Positions 1 to 9,624 of a DNA stretch of 64,000 nucleotides are shown piece after piece. The stretch is taken from contig JAGARR010000011.1 of the NCBI GenBank assembly GCA_017622135.1, positions 62,001 through 126,000 on the forward strand, in the 5' to 3' direction. The position numbers were made by a program, and so were the translations under genes. Position 1 is the stretch's first letter, and every line of letters starts with the position of its first letter. The DNA comes from Spirochaetaceae bacterium (lineage in GTDB: Bacteria > Spirochaetota > Spirochaetia > Treponematales > Treponemataceae). Under the pieces are notes generated by a model. That model had not been told where the DNA came from. It worked only from the letters and a program-made list of their open reading frames with translations, and ran no database searches.

Positions 1-198
1 CAGCGGTGCTGCCAGGGCATGGAACGCTATCGTGCCGACGGTGCTCCCGTCATCAGCTCTCTGGAGGAGTACGAGCGTTTTTTTTCCGCTCCCCCAGGTG
101 GCGGTAATGGGGAAGGGGTGCCGATTTCTGGGACCAACAGCAAGTCAGCTTCGGTACGACATTGCAGACAAGAAAAACAATTATTTTTTAGAGGTTGA
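1..198 (+). CDS. dprA: DprA C-terminal fragment (DNA processing protein), 5' end outside window
   Basis: An open frame runs in from the left edge and ends at TGA 196-198, one base before the topA ATG. The last 65 residues contain a segment (MERYRADGAPVISSLEEYE) that resembles the end of the DprA Rossmann fold, where an R/K-rich helix is followed by GA-x-V-x-S and an acidic helix. DprA loads RecA onto incoming single-stranded DNA. The call rests partly on position: dprA (smf) immediately precedes topA in Bacillus and in Treponema pallidum. The tail after the acidic helix is low-complexity and not diagnostic. Only the extreme C-terminus is visible, so the family call is moderate. Confidence 0.55.
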   Translation, partial: QRCCQGMERYRADGAPVISSLEEYERFFSAPPGGGNGEGVPISGTNSKSASVRHCRQEKQLFFRG

Positions 199-199
199 T

Positions 200-2344
200 A
201 TGGCTGAAACAAAAGGGACTGCCAAGAAGAAAAAGAAGAAGGAAACGCTGGTGATTGTAGAGTCTCCAGCAAAGGCAAAGACAATAGAAAAATATCTTGG
301 CTCCGGTTATACCGTGAAGGCTTCCATGGGCCATCTCATCGACCTGCCAAAATCAAGGATGGCCATCGATGTGGACAATGGCTTCAATCCTGAGTACATC
401 ACCGTTCGGGGACGGGCAAAACTCTTGCGGGAGCTGCAGAAGGATGCCAAGAAGGCAGACGAGGTGCTGCTGGCAAGCGATAATGACCGTGAGGGAGAGT
501 CCATCGCCTGGCATCTTCGTCAGGCTTTTGAGGGAAAGACCGCAGCTCCCATCAAGCGGATTGTTTTCAACGAAATTACTCCCCAGGCAATCAACGAGGC
601 GGTGAAGTCTCCCGCCGACATTGACGAGTCCAAGGTGAACGCCCAAAAGGCTCGCCGTATCCTGGACCGGTTGGTGGGCTACAACCTGTCTCCCCTGCTG
701 TGGAAGAAGGTGAAAAACGGCCTTTCTGCCGGGCGGGTTCAGTCGGTGGCCCTGCGGCTTATCTGCGAGCGTGAGCGGGAGGTGGAGGAATTCATCCCCG
801 ACGAGTACTGGAGCCTGGATGCCGACTTCATCAAGGGAAAGTCCAAGTTCACTGCCCAGCTGGTGCAGTACCAGGACAAGAAGCCGGAGCTGCCCAATGA
901 GAAATCGGTTCAAGTCATCATCGATGAGATTGGCAGCGAGACTTGCCAGGTGGTGGACATCAAGGCCACCGACAAGACGGTGCGCCCCAAGCCGCCCTTC
1001 ACCACCTCAAAGCTGCAGCAGGCGGCGGCGAATCGGTTGGGCTTCACCTCCCGCAAGACCATGCAGATTGCCCAGCAGCTCTACGAGGGCGTGAACATCG
1101 GTTCCACCCGTGTAGGTCTTATCACCTACATGCGTACTGACTCCGTGCGCATCTCCCAGACTGCCATCGAGGATGTACGCGCGTGGTTGTCCGAGCATTT
1201 TCCCGCCGAGCTGCCCTCCCAGCCCATCGAGTATACCGTGGGCAAGAAGGCTCAGGATGCTCACGAGGGAATCCGCCCCACCTACACCGCCTACACACCT
1301 GACTCCGTGAAGGACTACCTCACCCGAGACCAGCTGCGGCTGTACACCATCATTTGGGAGCGTTTTGTCTCCAGCCAGATGAACAATGCCAAGTCCCGCA
1401 CTACCAGTGTGGACATCAAGGCGGGCAAGGCTCTCTTTCGGGTGTCTGCCAGCAAGGTAGTGGACAAGGGCTTTTACAAGGTTATCAAGGTGTTGTCCTC
1501 CAAGGAGGATGCCACTGGTTCCCTGCCCTCCTTGAAGGTGGGGGAGGAGTTGTCGGCTCAGAAGTTCTATCCTGAGCAGCACTTTACCCAGGGGCCTGCC
1601 CGCTACACCGACGCCTCCATCGTCAAGACTCTGGAGGAGAAGGGCATTGGTCGCCCCTCCACCTACGCACCCATCATCTCCGTGCTGCTGGACCGCTACT
1701 ACGTCACCCGCAGCAACAAGCAGCTGGTGCCCACCCAGTTGGGCCGCATGATAAACGACATCCTGGTGGAGTCCTTCCCGGAGGTGGTAAACGAGAATTT
1801 CACCGCCCGGGTGGAGACGGAGCTGGACGAGATTGAGGAAGACAAGGTTCAGTGGTCCAAGATGCTGGGGGACTTCTTCTTTCCCTTCCGGGACAAGGTG
1901 GAGAACGTCATGGCCACCCATGAAAGCTTTAAGGGAACCATGGACGAGGTGACGGACAAGGTCTGCGAGAAGTGCGGGCGGCCCATGGTGAAAAAGCTGG
2001 GGCGTTTCGGCTTCTTCCTGGCCTGCTCAGGTTTTCCTGAGTGCTACAGCACCCGATCCATCCCCCTGGCCCGCTGTCCTCGGCCTGGCTGTGACGGAGA
2101 GATTGTGGCCAGAAAGACAAAGGGTCGGGGCAAGGAATTCTACGGCTGCACGCGGTATCCTGAGTGCGACTTCATCAGCCACTTCAAGCCCATCGACGTG
2201 TACTGTCCCAAATGCGGCCAATTCATGGTGGAGAAGTACGACAAGAAGAACGGCAGCTACAAGTCCTGCATCAATCCCGACTGCGACTATCTCCATCTAG
2301 GAGACGATGCCACCCCAGAAAAGGTGGGTGAGCTGGAAGCATGA
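200..2344 (+). CDS. topA: DNA topoisomerase I (type IA)
   Basis: Relaxes negative supercoils by transient single-strand cleavage. The ATG at 200 is chosen over upstream codons because a GAGG sits at 191-194 and the protein then starts a few residues before the TOPRIM strand (LVIVESPAKAKTIEKYLG, residues 17-34); 714 aa. TOPRIM acidic residues lie in LASDNDREGE (91-100); the second position of the usual DPDREGE is Asn here. The catalytic tyrosine is Y310 in ITYMRTDS. The C-terminus carries three four-cysteine zinc ribbons, beginning near CEKCGRPMV, CPRPGCDGE and CPKCGQFMV. The stop overlaps the next ATG (ATGA), so topA and xerC are translationally coupled. Confidence 0.97.
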   Translation: MAETKGTAKKKKKKETLVIVESPAKAKTIEKYLGSGYTVKASMGHLIDLPKSRMAIDVDNGFNPEYITVRGRAKLLRELQKDAKKADEVLLASDNDREGESIAWHLRQAFEGKTAAPIKRIVFNEITPQAINEAVKSPADIDESKVNAQKARRILDRLVGYNLSPLLWKKVKNGLSAGRVQSVALRLICEREREVEEFIPDEYWSLDADFIKGKSKFTAQLVQYQDKKPELPNEKSVQVIIDEIGSETCQVVDIKATDKTVRPKPPFTTSKLQQAAANRLGFTSRKTMQIAQQLYEGVNIGSTRVGLITYMRTDSVRISQTAIEDVRAWLSEHFPAELPSQPIEYTVGKKAQDAHEGIRPTYTAYTPDSVKDYLTRDQLRLYTIIWERFVSSQMNNAKSRTTSVDIKAGKALFRVSASKVVDKGFYKVIKVLSSKEDATGSLPSLKVGEELSAQKFYPEQHFTQGPARYTDASIVKTLEEKGIGRPSTYAPIISVLLDRYYVTRSNKQLVPTQLGRMINDILVESFPEVVNENFTARVETELDEIEEDKVQWSKMLGDFFFPFRDKVENVMATHESFKGTMDEVTDKVCEKCGRPMVKKLGRFGFFLACSGFPECYSTRSIPLARCPRPGCDGEIVARKTKGRGKEFYGCTRYPECDFISHFKPIDVYCPKCGQFMVEKYDKKNGSYKSCINPDCDYLHLGDDATPEKVGELEA

Positions 2345-3291
2345 GCTGCTGTCCTGCATGCCTGTCTGATGCAATCGAAGAGTTTCTCTCCTATCAGTCG
2401 GGAGTTCGTGGGCTTTCCGCCAATACAGTGACGGGGTATCGGAACGACTTGGCCAAGCTGGCCTCTCTGTTGGATGGCCAGCGTCCCCTGGATTCCATCA
2501 CCCGGGAGGATCTGCGGTACTGCATCGGAGAGCTGACGGTGGCCGGAGCGGCTGCCTCCAGCGTCAACAGGTTTGTGGCGGCAGTCCGCTCCCTCTTTTC
2601 GTACTGCCGTCGCTTTGAGTACATCGCGGTGAATCCCGCCCAAGAGCTTCACACGGTCAAGCAGCCTAAGTATCTGCCCAAGTTCATGACCATCTCCGAG
2701 GTGAACCAATTGTGTGCCGCCCCGGAAACAACTGCCCTCCTGTGGACTACCCGGGACAAGGCCCTCTTCGAGGTGTTCTACTCCTCTGGCTGCCGTGTGT
2801 CGGAGATTGCAGGGCTGACTCTGGAGGACTTTTCCCCCGACTACACCTCCGCCCTGGTGCGGGGAAAGGGCGGCAAGGATCGGCGGGTTTTTCTTGCTCA
2901 GAATGCAGTGGCGGCACTGAAGGAGTATCTCCCGGAGCGGCAGGAGCGGCTGCTGCGTCATGGTGGCACGGTGAGGGGCAGCTGTTCCGCCCTGTTCTTG
3001 AACAATCACGGCGGCTCCCTCACCACCAGGGGCATACGCTACATCCTGTCCCGGTACTCTGGGGTAGAGGGCACCAACAATCCCGTTTCTCCCCACGCCT
3101 TCCGCCATACCTTTGCCACTGCCATGCTGGCAAATGGTGCCGATGTTCGTGCGGTGCAGGAGATGCTGGGACATTCCAGTATCTCCACCACCCAGCGGTA
3201 CACCCACATTACTACCGCCCAGCTGGTAAAGACATATAATCAGGCCCATCCCCACGGAAATTCACGTCAGGATGGGGATTCAGGAGAGTGA
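2341..3291 (+). CDS. xerC: XerC/CodV-type tyrosine recombinase
   Basis: A 316-residue site-specific recombinase, probably for chromosome dimer resolution at dif. The N-terminal SAM-like core-binding domain spans about residues 8-105. The catalytic set is complete: R152 (CRVSEI), K176 (GKGGKD), H252 and R255 (PHAFRH), H278 (LGHSS) and nucleophile Y287 (TTQRYTHI). Its place between topA and hslV matches codV in the Bacillus topA-codV-clpQ-clpY block, which argues for a housekeeping recombinase rather than a phage or integron integrase. It cannot be told from the sequence whether it acts alone (XerH/XerS style) or with a XerD partner, as no second recombinase is in the window. ATG 2341 overlaps the topA stop. 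Confidence 0.9.
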   Translation: MSCCPACLSDAIEEFLSYQSGVRGLSANTVTGYRNDLAKLASLLDGQRPLDSITREDLRYCIGELTVAGAAASSVNRFVAAVRSLFSYCRRFEYIAVNPAQELHTVKQPKYLPKFMTISEVNQLCAAPETTALLWTTRDKALFEVFYSSGCRVSEIAGLTLEDFSPDYTSALVRGKGGKDRRVFLAQNAVAALKEYLPERQERLLRHGGTVRGSCSALFLNNHGGSLTTRGIRYILSRYSGVEGTNNPVSPHAFRHTFATAMLANGADVRAVQEMLGHSSISTTQRYTHITTAQLVKTYNQAHPHGNSRQDGDSGE

Positions 3292-3295
3292 TAGC

Positions 3296-3853
3296 ATGAA
3301 GAAACCACAGATTCGCAGCACCACCGTCATTGCGGTGCGGAAGGATGGAAGGGTTGCCATGGCCGGCGATGGCCAGGTGACCATGGGAAATACCGTCATG
3401 AAGGGTAACGCCCGCAAGGTGCGCCGCCTATACGATGGGAAGGTGCTCACGGGCTTTGCTGGAGCCACTGCCGATGCATTCAACCTCTTCGACAAGTTCG
3501 AGGGCAAGATCAAGGAGTATGCTGGGGATCTGACCCGGGCGGCGGTGGAGCTGGCCAAGCAGTGGCGCACCGACAAGGCCCTCCGTCAGCTGGAAGCCCT
3601 GCTGCTGGTGGCGGACAAGGACAAGATTCTGCTGATTTCCGGCACCGGTGATGTCATCGAGCCGGAGAACGATGTGCTGGCCATCGGTTCCGGCGGAAAC
3701 TATGCCTATGCCGCCGCCCTGGCCTACCTGGAGTCTTCTGATCTTTCCGCCAGGGAAATTGCCCAGCGGAGCCTGAAGATTGCCGGTGACATTTGCATCT
3801 ATACAAACAACAACATTGTGGTGGAGGAGCTGCCGCTCCCGGAGGAGGAATAA
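3296..3853 (+). CDS. hslV: HslV (ClpQ), proteasome-like peptidase subunit
   Basis: The threonine peptidase of the two-component HslVU protease. ATG 3296 is preferred over an in-frame start at 3272 because AGGAG lies at 3282-3286, inside the end of xerC. The 185-residue protein has a short propeptide and the catalytic pair TT at residues 9-10 (STTVIAV), followed by the hallmark segments [16 protein letters not shown] and [14 protein letters not shown]. Cleavage before T9 is expected from family knowledge. It ends one base before hslU, so both subunits should be made from one message. Substrates are usually unfolded or regulatory proteins; none can be inferred here. Confidence 0.95.
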   Translation: MKKPQIRSTTVIAVRKDGRVAMAGDGQVTMGNTVMKGNARKVRRLYDGKVLTGFAGATADAFNLFDKFEGKIKEYAGDLTRAAVELAKQWRTDKALRQLEALLLVADKDKILLISGTGDVIEPENDVLAIGSGGNYAYAAALAYLESSDLSAREIAQRSLKIAGDICIYTNNNIVVEELPLPEEE

Positions 3854-3854
3854 G

Positions 3855-5318
<1,464 letters not shown>

Positions 5319-5326
5319 CTTTCTAC

Positions 5327-5371
5327 TAAACATACTGATTGCCGTTGCCGAAGATGTAGTATAGATATAGT
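5327..5371 (+). promoter_or_regulatory. Candidate promoter region of the flagellar operon
   Basis: Two readings are possible in this AT-rich gap. A sigma-28-like element reads TAAA (5327-5330), 16 bases, then GCCGAAGA (5347-5354), against the consensus TAAA-N15-GCCGATAA. A sigma-70-like element reads TTGCCG (5345-5350), 15 bases, TATAGT (5366-5371). Neither is a clean match and transcription could also continue from hslU. Confidence 0.3.
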
Positions 5372-5409
5372 AAACTCTTGCGATTTTACTAGGTTTGGAG
5401 GTTAATGGA

Positions 5410-5826
5410 ATGAGTTCCTTTTCACGTTCAGTAGACTTGCTGCACCGGGCCATGGATGCCAGTACCCTGCGCTATCAGGTTTCCGCCAACAATCTGGCCA
5501 ATGCGGAGGTTCCCAACTTCAAGCGGACATCCGTCACCTTTGAGAGCCAGCTGAAGCGGGCCATTGAGTCTGAGGAGAATGCAAGGGATGCCTTCCAGAT
5601 GACCACCACCGATCCACGGCACATCCCTTCAGAAGGCTTCATGAACTATCAGGATGTGGAGCCACGCCGTGTCACGGATTACCTCACCACATCCAAGGCC
5701 AACGGCAATAACGTGGATGCGGAGCAGGAAGCGATGGACATCTTGAAGACCCAGCTGAACTACCAGCTTTTGACCCAGATGCAGGCCTTCGAGTTTTCCC
5801 AAGTAAAAATCGCCATGCAGAAATAA
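5410..5826 (+). CDS. flgB: FlgB, flagellar proximal rod protein
   Basis: Part of the periplasmic rod joining the MS ring to the hook. ATG 5410 is chosen over TTG 5395 because GGAGG at 5397-5401 is correctly spaced. The 138-residue protein has the N-terminal rod signature (DASTLRYQVSANNLANAEVPNFKR) with the NLANA motif at about residues 27-31, and a C-terminal amphipathic helix (QLNYQLLTQMQAFEFSQVKIAM) typical of axial proteins. It opens the flg-fli block; flgC follows after 17 bases. Confidence 0.95.
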   Translation: MSSFSRSVDLLHRAMDASTLRYQVSANNLANAEVPNFKRTSVTFESQLKRAIESEENARDAFQMTTTDPRHIPSEGFMNYQDVEPRRVTDYLTTSKANGNNVDAEQEAMDILKTQLNYQLLTQMQAFEFSQVKIAMQK

Positions 5827-5843
5827 GGATTGAGGAGTAGAGG

Positions 5844-6299
5844 ATGGGACTTTTTACCAGCATAAATATTGCGGCCACCGGAATGAGCGTTGAGCGGCTT
5901 CGCACTGATGTCATTGCCAACAACATCGCCAACGCTTCCACCACCCGTACCCCGGAGGGTGGAAAATTTCAGCGCCAGACTGTGGTGCTCCAGACCTTGG
6001 GTCAGGAGAATCTCTTCCGTAATCCCTACGTCCCAAACGATTTGGATGAAGGGCCGGGCCTTGGGGTGAAGGTGAGTCGTATTGTGTCGGATACCTCCGA
6101 GGGCCGCATGATCTACGATCCCAGCCACCCGGACGCCATCAAGTCCGGCCCCAATGCCGGTTACGTGGAATATCCCAACGTCAATGTGGTGAACGAGATG
6201 GTTGATCTGATCTCCGCATCCCGGGCCTACGAGGCAAACTCCTCGGTAATCCAGGGCTCCAAGGAGATGTTCAATAGCGCCCTACAAATTGCTAAGTAA
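5844..6299 (+). CDS. flgC: FlgC, flagellar proximal rod protein
   Basis: Rod protein paired with FlgB. 151 residues, GAGGAG just upstream. N-terminal SINIAATGMSVERLR followed by NNIANASTTRTPEGG is the axial-protein signature, and the C-terminal VNVVNEMVDLISASRAYEA is the conserved rod/hook motif. The stop codon lies inside a 29-base imperfect tandem repeat whose second copy spells the same last codons with synonymous changes (see repeat at 6277). Confidence 0.95.
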   Translation: MGLFTSINIAATGMSVERLRTDVIANNIANASTTRTPEGGKFQRQTVVLQTLGQENLFRNPYVPNDLDEGPGLGVKVSRIVSDTSEGRMIYDPSHPDAIKSGPNAGYVEYPNVNVVNEMVDLISASRAYEANSSVIQGSKEMFNSALQIAK

Positions 6300-6350
6300 G
6301 GCGCCGCGCCCTGCAAATAGCAAAATAAGGCGTCACGCCCTGTAGGTAAT
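6277..6350 (+). repeat. 29-bp tandem repeat duplicating the flgC 3' end
   Basis: Three units begin at 6277, 6306 and 6335. Unit 1 contains the true end of flgC (ALQIAK stop). Unit 2 encodes the same ALQIAK stop but out of frame with the gene, differing from unit 1 by CTA/CTG, ATT/ATA, GCT/GCA and AAG/AAA, all silent. Unit 3 is degenerate. The junctions form GGCG-NNN-CGCC mini-hairpins (6301-ish and 6329-6339). Confidence 0.75.
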
Positions 6351-6396
6351 CCGTGCACAGTACAGTGTGTGTAAAAATGTATTTTGGAGGTAGAGG

Positions 6397-6729
6397 ATGA
6401 TAGGTAACTTGGAATTAACACGGACCCATGCAGCTCACATCGGTTCTTCGCCGCTGGTTTCTTCCCGTGGTGTGGGAATGGGCCAACAGAAGGGTTTGCT
6501 GGAAGAGGCCAAATCCTTTGACAGCTTCCTTGCAGAGGCGGTTGACTATGTGAACGGCAAGCAGATGGCTTCCGCCAACAATGTTGAGCAACTGATAGTT
6601 GATCCTGACTCAATTGATATCCATGATGTGACAACTGCCATGGCAGAGGCGAATATGTCCTTGAGCCTTGCCCAGACGGTTATCAGCCGTATGGTCAGCA
6701 GCTGGAACGAGATTACCACCACACGGTAA
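6397..6729 (+). CDS. fliE: FliE, MS ring-rod junction protein
   Basis: Adapter between the FliF MS ring and the rod, and a gate for rod export. 110 residues from ATG 6397 with GGAGG about 10 bases upstream. The C-terminal half carries the FliE pattern: SFDSFLAEAVDYVNGKQ, then DSIDIHDVTTAMAEANMSLSLAQTVISRMVSSWNEI. The N-terminal 35 residues are variable, as usual. A terminator-like hairpin and a good promoter separate it from fliF. Confidence 0.92.
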   Translation: MIGNLELTRTHAAHIGSSPLVSSRGVGMGQQKGLLEEAKSFDSFLAEAVDYVNGKQMASANNVEQLIVDPDSIDIHDVTTAMAEANMSLSLAQTVISRMVSSWNEITTTR

Positions 6730-6741
6730 CTTTTGTTGGTG

Positions 6742-6783
6742 TACATGGTGGTGCCGAAACAACATTGTCACCATGTATTTTTT
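6742..6783 (+). terminator. Terminator-like hairpin after fliE
   Basis: Perfect 9-bp inverted repeat TACATGGTG (6742-6750) and CACCATGTA (6769-6777), loop of 18 bases, followed by six T (6778-6783). The right arm contains the -35 of the next promoter, so termination and re-initiation overlap physically. Confidence 0.6.
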
Positions 6784-6793
6784 CCGTTATACT
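6765..6793 (+). promoter_or_regulatory. Sigma-70-like promoter for fliF onward
   Basis: TTGTCA (6765-6770), 17 bases, TATACT (6788-6793). Five of six bases match at each hexamer with ideal spacing. The expected start near 6800 leaves a 55-base leader before fliF with GGGAGG upstream of its ATG. Confidence 0.6.
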
Positions 6794-6854
6794 GTTTGAA
6801 ATTGTTTTGGTTCGTTCGTTGGGAGGGGATGGTTCTCTCCTATGGGAGGCGTAG

Positions 6855-8561
6855 ATGAACGAAAAGCTTAAGAAGCTTCTTGAATTAGCGAAGGGGTTGT
6901 GGACCAAGTGGTCCATGGTCCAAAAGATTATACTCTTTGGAATTATTGCAGTCGTTGTAGTGGTGCTCATCTTTGTGATGCGGTTTTCTGCATCACCGAC
7001 GACGGTTCCCCTGTTTAATGTACCGATTACAGACACCACCGTCCGTGACAACATCCTCTTCCGGCTGTCGGAGGAGAATGTGGAGGCCGATGTCAGCCCC
7101 ACTGGAATCATCTCGGTGCCAGACCAGGCCACTGCCCGTCGTATGCGCAGCCTCCTGCTTCGGGAGGACTTGGTTCCCAGTAACGTGGATCCCTGGGCTC
7201 TCTTTGACGTGGAGCGGTGGACTACCACTGACTTTGAGCGTAATGTAAATCTCCAGCGTTCTATCACCCAGATGGTAACCCAGCACATCGAGGCCCTGGA
7301 TGATGTGGACGATGCCAACGTCACCCTCACCATTCCCGAGAAGGCGCTCTTTGCCTCCCAGCAGGAGCCTACCACGGCCAGTGTCATCATCACCCCAAAG
7401 CCTGGTAGCGACATTACCACCAATAAGAAGAAGATTCTCGGTATTCAGAAGCTTTTGATGAAGGCAGTTACCGGCCTTACGGCGGAGAATATTGCCATTT
7501 CCGATCCCTCAGGTCTTATCATCAATGATTTTGAGGGGATGGAGGCCAGCGAGCGGGTTGACATTGTGGCCAAGGAGCAGAAGTGGGTCCGTGAGCAGGA
7601 GATGTATTATCGTGCCCGTGTCCTCCAGTCCCTTCAGGCCATCTTCGGCTCTGACCGTGTCCGTGACCTGAACGTAAAGATTGACATGGATATGTCCAAG
7701 GACATCCAGTCCGGTACCGAGTATACTCCCATCGAGATTAAGGCTGACAATCCTGACACTCCCTACGATGACTCCGAGTATCGGGACTACCTGCCCATCT
7801 CCTCCGAGACGGTCACCAAGCGGTGGACGGGAACAGCCCTCACCCCGGAGGGACCTGCCGGAACAGAGGGGCACAATCCGCCGGTCTATTCCGACATGTC
7901 CAATCTCTACGGTACCTCTGAGGAGACAGGTGTAAAGCAGAACAATGTCATCAACACCATGGAGTACCACAAGGAGCGCAGTCCAACCATAGACCGTATC
8001 ACTGTCTCCGTGAACATCGATGGTACCTGGAAGAGGAAATATGACGACAAGGGAAAGGTTGTCATTTCCCCCAGTGGTGAGATTGAGCGTGAGTATATCC
8101 CTGTGGAGGCAGCTGACTTGTCTGCTGCAACCATGCTGGTGCAGGATGCCATCGGCTTTGACCGTGCTCGTGGCGATTCTGTGACGGTGCAGAATATCCG
8201 TTATGATCGTACCGAGCAGTTTCAGGAAGAAAGCTTGGCTTATATGCGGTCTCGGCAGCAGAAGACCACCATCCTCATTTCCATTGCAGGTGTGGCCGCC
8301 ATTCTGATTGCCTTCATGGTGATCCGGCTCATCAGCCGCTCCATCGAGCGCCGCCGCCGCCTGAAGCAGGAGGAGCTGCTGCGCCAGAGTCAGCTGGAGC
8401 GTGAGAAGACCATCTGGGAGGCGGAGCAGGCCGGTATGGAAGTCACCATGTCCGTTGAGGAGCGACGTCGTGCCGAGCTGCAGGAAAATGCCGTTTCCAT
8501 GGCCAAGGAACATCCTGAGGATGTGGCCATGCTGATTAGAACTTGGTTAATGGAGGAGTAG
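6855..8561 (+). CDS. fliF: FliF, flagellar MS ring protein
   Basis: Inner-membrane ring that houses the export gate. 568 residues. TM1 at about 25-46 (IILFGIIAVVVVVLIFVM), two ring-building motif domains in the first half (VPLFNVPITDT onward; IQKLLMKAVTGLTAENIAISDPSG), then a long periplasmic stretch and TM2 at about 470-493 (TTILISIAGVAAILIAFMV). The C-terminus after TM2 ends PEDVAMLIRTWLMEE, the FliG-binding tail. The ATG follows GGGAGG. fliG starts one base after the stop. Confidence 0.96.
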   Translation: MNEKLKKLLELAKGLWTKWSMVQKIILFGIIAVVVVVLIFVMRFSASPTTVPLFNVPITDTTVRDNILFRLSEENVEADVSPTGIISVPDQATARRMRSLLLREDLVPSNVDPWALFDVERWTTTDFERNVNLQRSITQMVTQHIEALDDVDDANVTLTIPEKALFASQQEPTTASVIITPKPGSDITTNKKKILGIQKLLMKAVTGLTAENIAISDPSGLIINDFEGMEASERVDIVAKEQKWVREQEMYYRARVLQSLQAIFGSDRVRDLNVKIDMDMSKDIQSGTEYTPIEIKADNPDTPYDDSEYRDYLPISSETVTKRWTGTALTPEGPAGTEGHNPPVYSDMSNLYGTSEETGVKQNNVINTMEYHKERSPTIDRITVSVNIDGTWKRKYDDKGKVVISPSGEIEREYIPVEAADLSAATMLVQDAIGFDRARGDSVTVQNIRYDRTEQFQEESLAYMRSRQQKTTILISIAGVAAILIAFMVIRLISRSIERRRRLKQEELLRQSQLEREKTIWEAEQAGMEVTMSVEERRRAELQENAVSMAKEHPEDVAMLIRTWLMEE

Positions 8562-8562
8562 G

Positions 8563-9621
8563 ATGTCAGAACAGAATGCAACGAAGTCAAAGTCTTCTGG
8601 CAGCAAGAAGGCCAAGGACTTCAAGAACTTGAACGGCCGTCAGAAGGCGGCCATCTTCCTGGTGTCACTGGGATCCGAGGTTTCCTCCGACATCTTCAAG
8701 CATCTGCGTGAGGATGAGATCGAGACGCTGACCTTTGAGATTGCCCGCCTGGATAATATTGATTCCGAGCTGAAGGATGCGGTTCTGGAGGAATTCCAGG
8801 ATCTGATGGCCGCCCAGAACTTCATCACCACTGGTGGTATTGACTATGCCCGTGAGTTGCTGGAGAAGTCACTGGGAAGCCAGAAGGCCATCGACATCAT
8901 CAACCGCCTTACCAGCTCCCTGCAGGTTCGTCCCTTCGACTTCATCCGTCGCACCGACCCTGCTCACCTGCTGAACTTTATCCAGCAGGAGTATCCCCAG
9001 ACCATCGCCTTGATTTTGGCCTACTTGGAGCCCAACAAGGCCTCGGTCATTCTGCAGAACCTGCCTGAGGATATTCAGAGTGAGGTTGCAAAGCGTATCG
9101 CCACCATGGACCGCACCTCTCCCGACGTTCTGCGTGAGGTTGAGCGGGTGCTTGAGAAGAAGCTGTCTACCCTGTCCAGCGAGGACTACACTGCCGCCGG
9201 TGGTGTGGAGAGCATCGTAGAAATCTTGAACCTGGTAGACCGTTCCTCCGAGAAGTCCATCATCGAGTCTCTGGAAGAGGAAGATCCAGACTTGGCGGAA
9301 GAGATCAAGAAGCGAATGTTCGTGTTCGAAGACATCGTTATGCTGGACGACCGTGCCATCCAGAAGGTTATGCGGGAGGTGGATGCCCAGGAGCTGGCCA
9401 AGGCCCTCAAGTCTGTGGATACAGAGGTTCAGGACAAGATTTTCCGCAACATGTCAAAGCGTGCCGCCAGTATGCTGAAGGAAGACATGGAGTTCATGGG
9501 TCCGGTACGATTGAAGGACGTGGAAGAAGCCCAGCAGAAGATTGTGTCCACAATCAGGCGGCTTGAAGATTCTGGTGAGATTGTTATTGCCCGCTCCGGC
9601 GAGGATGAATTGGTGGTATAA
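8563..9621 (+). CDS. fliG: FliG, flagellar motor switch and torque protein
   Basis: Cytoplasmic switch protein linking MS ring, C-ring and stators. 352 residues. The N-terminal domain begins near LNGRQKAAIFLVSLG; the middle domain carries QEYPQTIALILAYL (about 141-154), corresponding to the EHPQ motif with YP in place of HP; the C-terminal domain has the charged torque helix DDRAIQKVMREVDAQELAKALK. The ribosome-binding GGAGGA lies inside the fliF end, so translation is coupled. A Lys/Ser-rich leader of about 20 residues precedes the first helix. Confidence 0.96.
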   Translation: MSEQNATKSKSSGSKKAKDFKNLNGRQKAAIFLVSLGSEVSSDIFKHLREDEIETLTFEIARLDNIDSELKDAVLEEFQDLMAAQNFITTGGIDYARELLEKSLGSQKAIDIINRLTSSLQVRPFDFIRRTDPAHLLNFIQQEYPQTIALILAYLEPNKASVILQNLPEDIQSEVAKRIATMDRTSPDVLREVERVLEKKLSTLSSEDYTAAGGVESIVEILNLVDRSSEKSIIESLEEEDPDLAEEIKKRMFVFEDIVMLDDRAIQKVMREVDAQELAKALKSVDTEVQDKIFRNMSKRAASMLKEDMEFMGPVRLKDVEEAQQKIVSTIRRLEDSGEIVIARSGEDELVV

Positions 9622-9624
9622 GGT

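Noticed and set aside
1007..1921. Long open frame on the minus strand opposite topA
   Set aside because: It is a shadow of a GC-rich gene; topA has full motif coverage and the minus-strand product is His/Gly/Leu-rich without domains.
2341..3291. Recombinase as mark of an integron or mobile element
   Set aside because: Its position and length match the housekeeping codV/xerC locus, and no attachment-site repeats are nearby.
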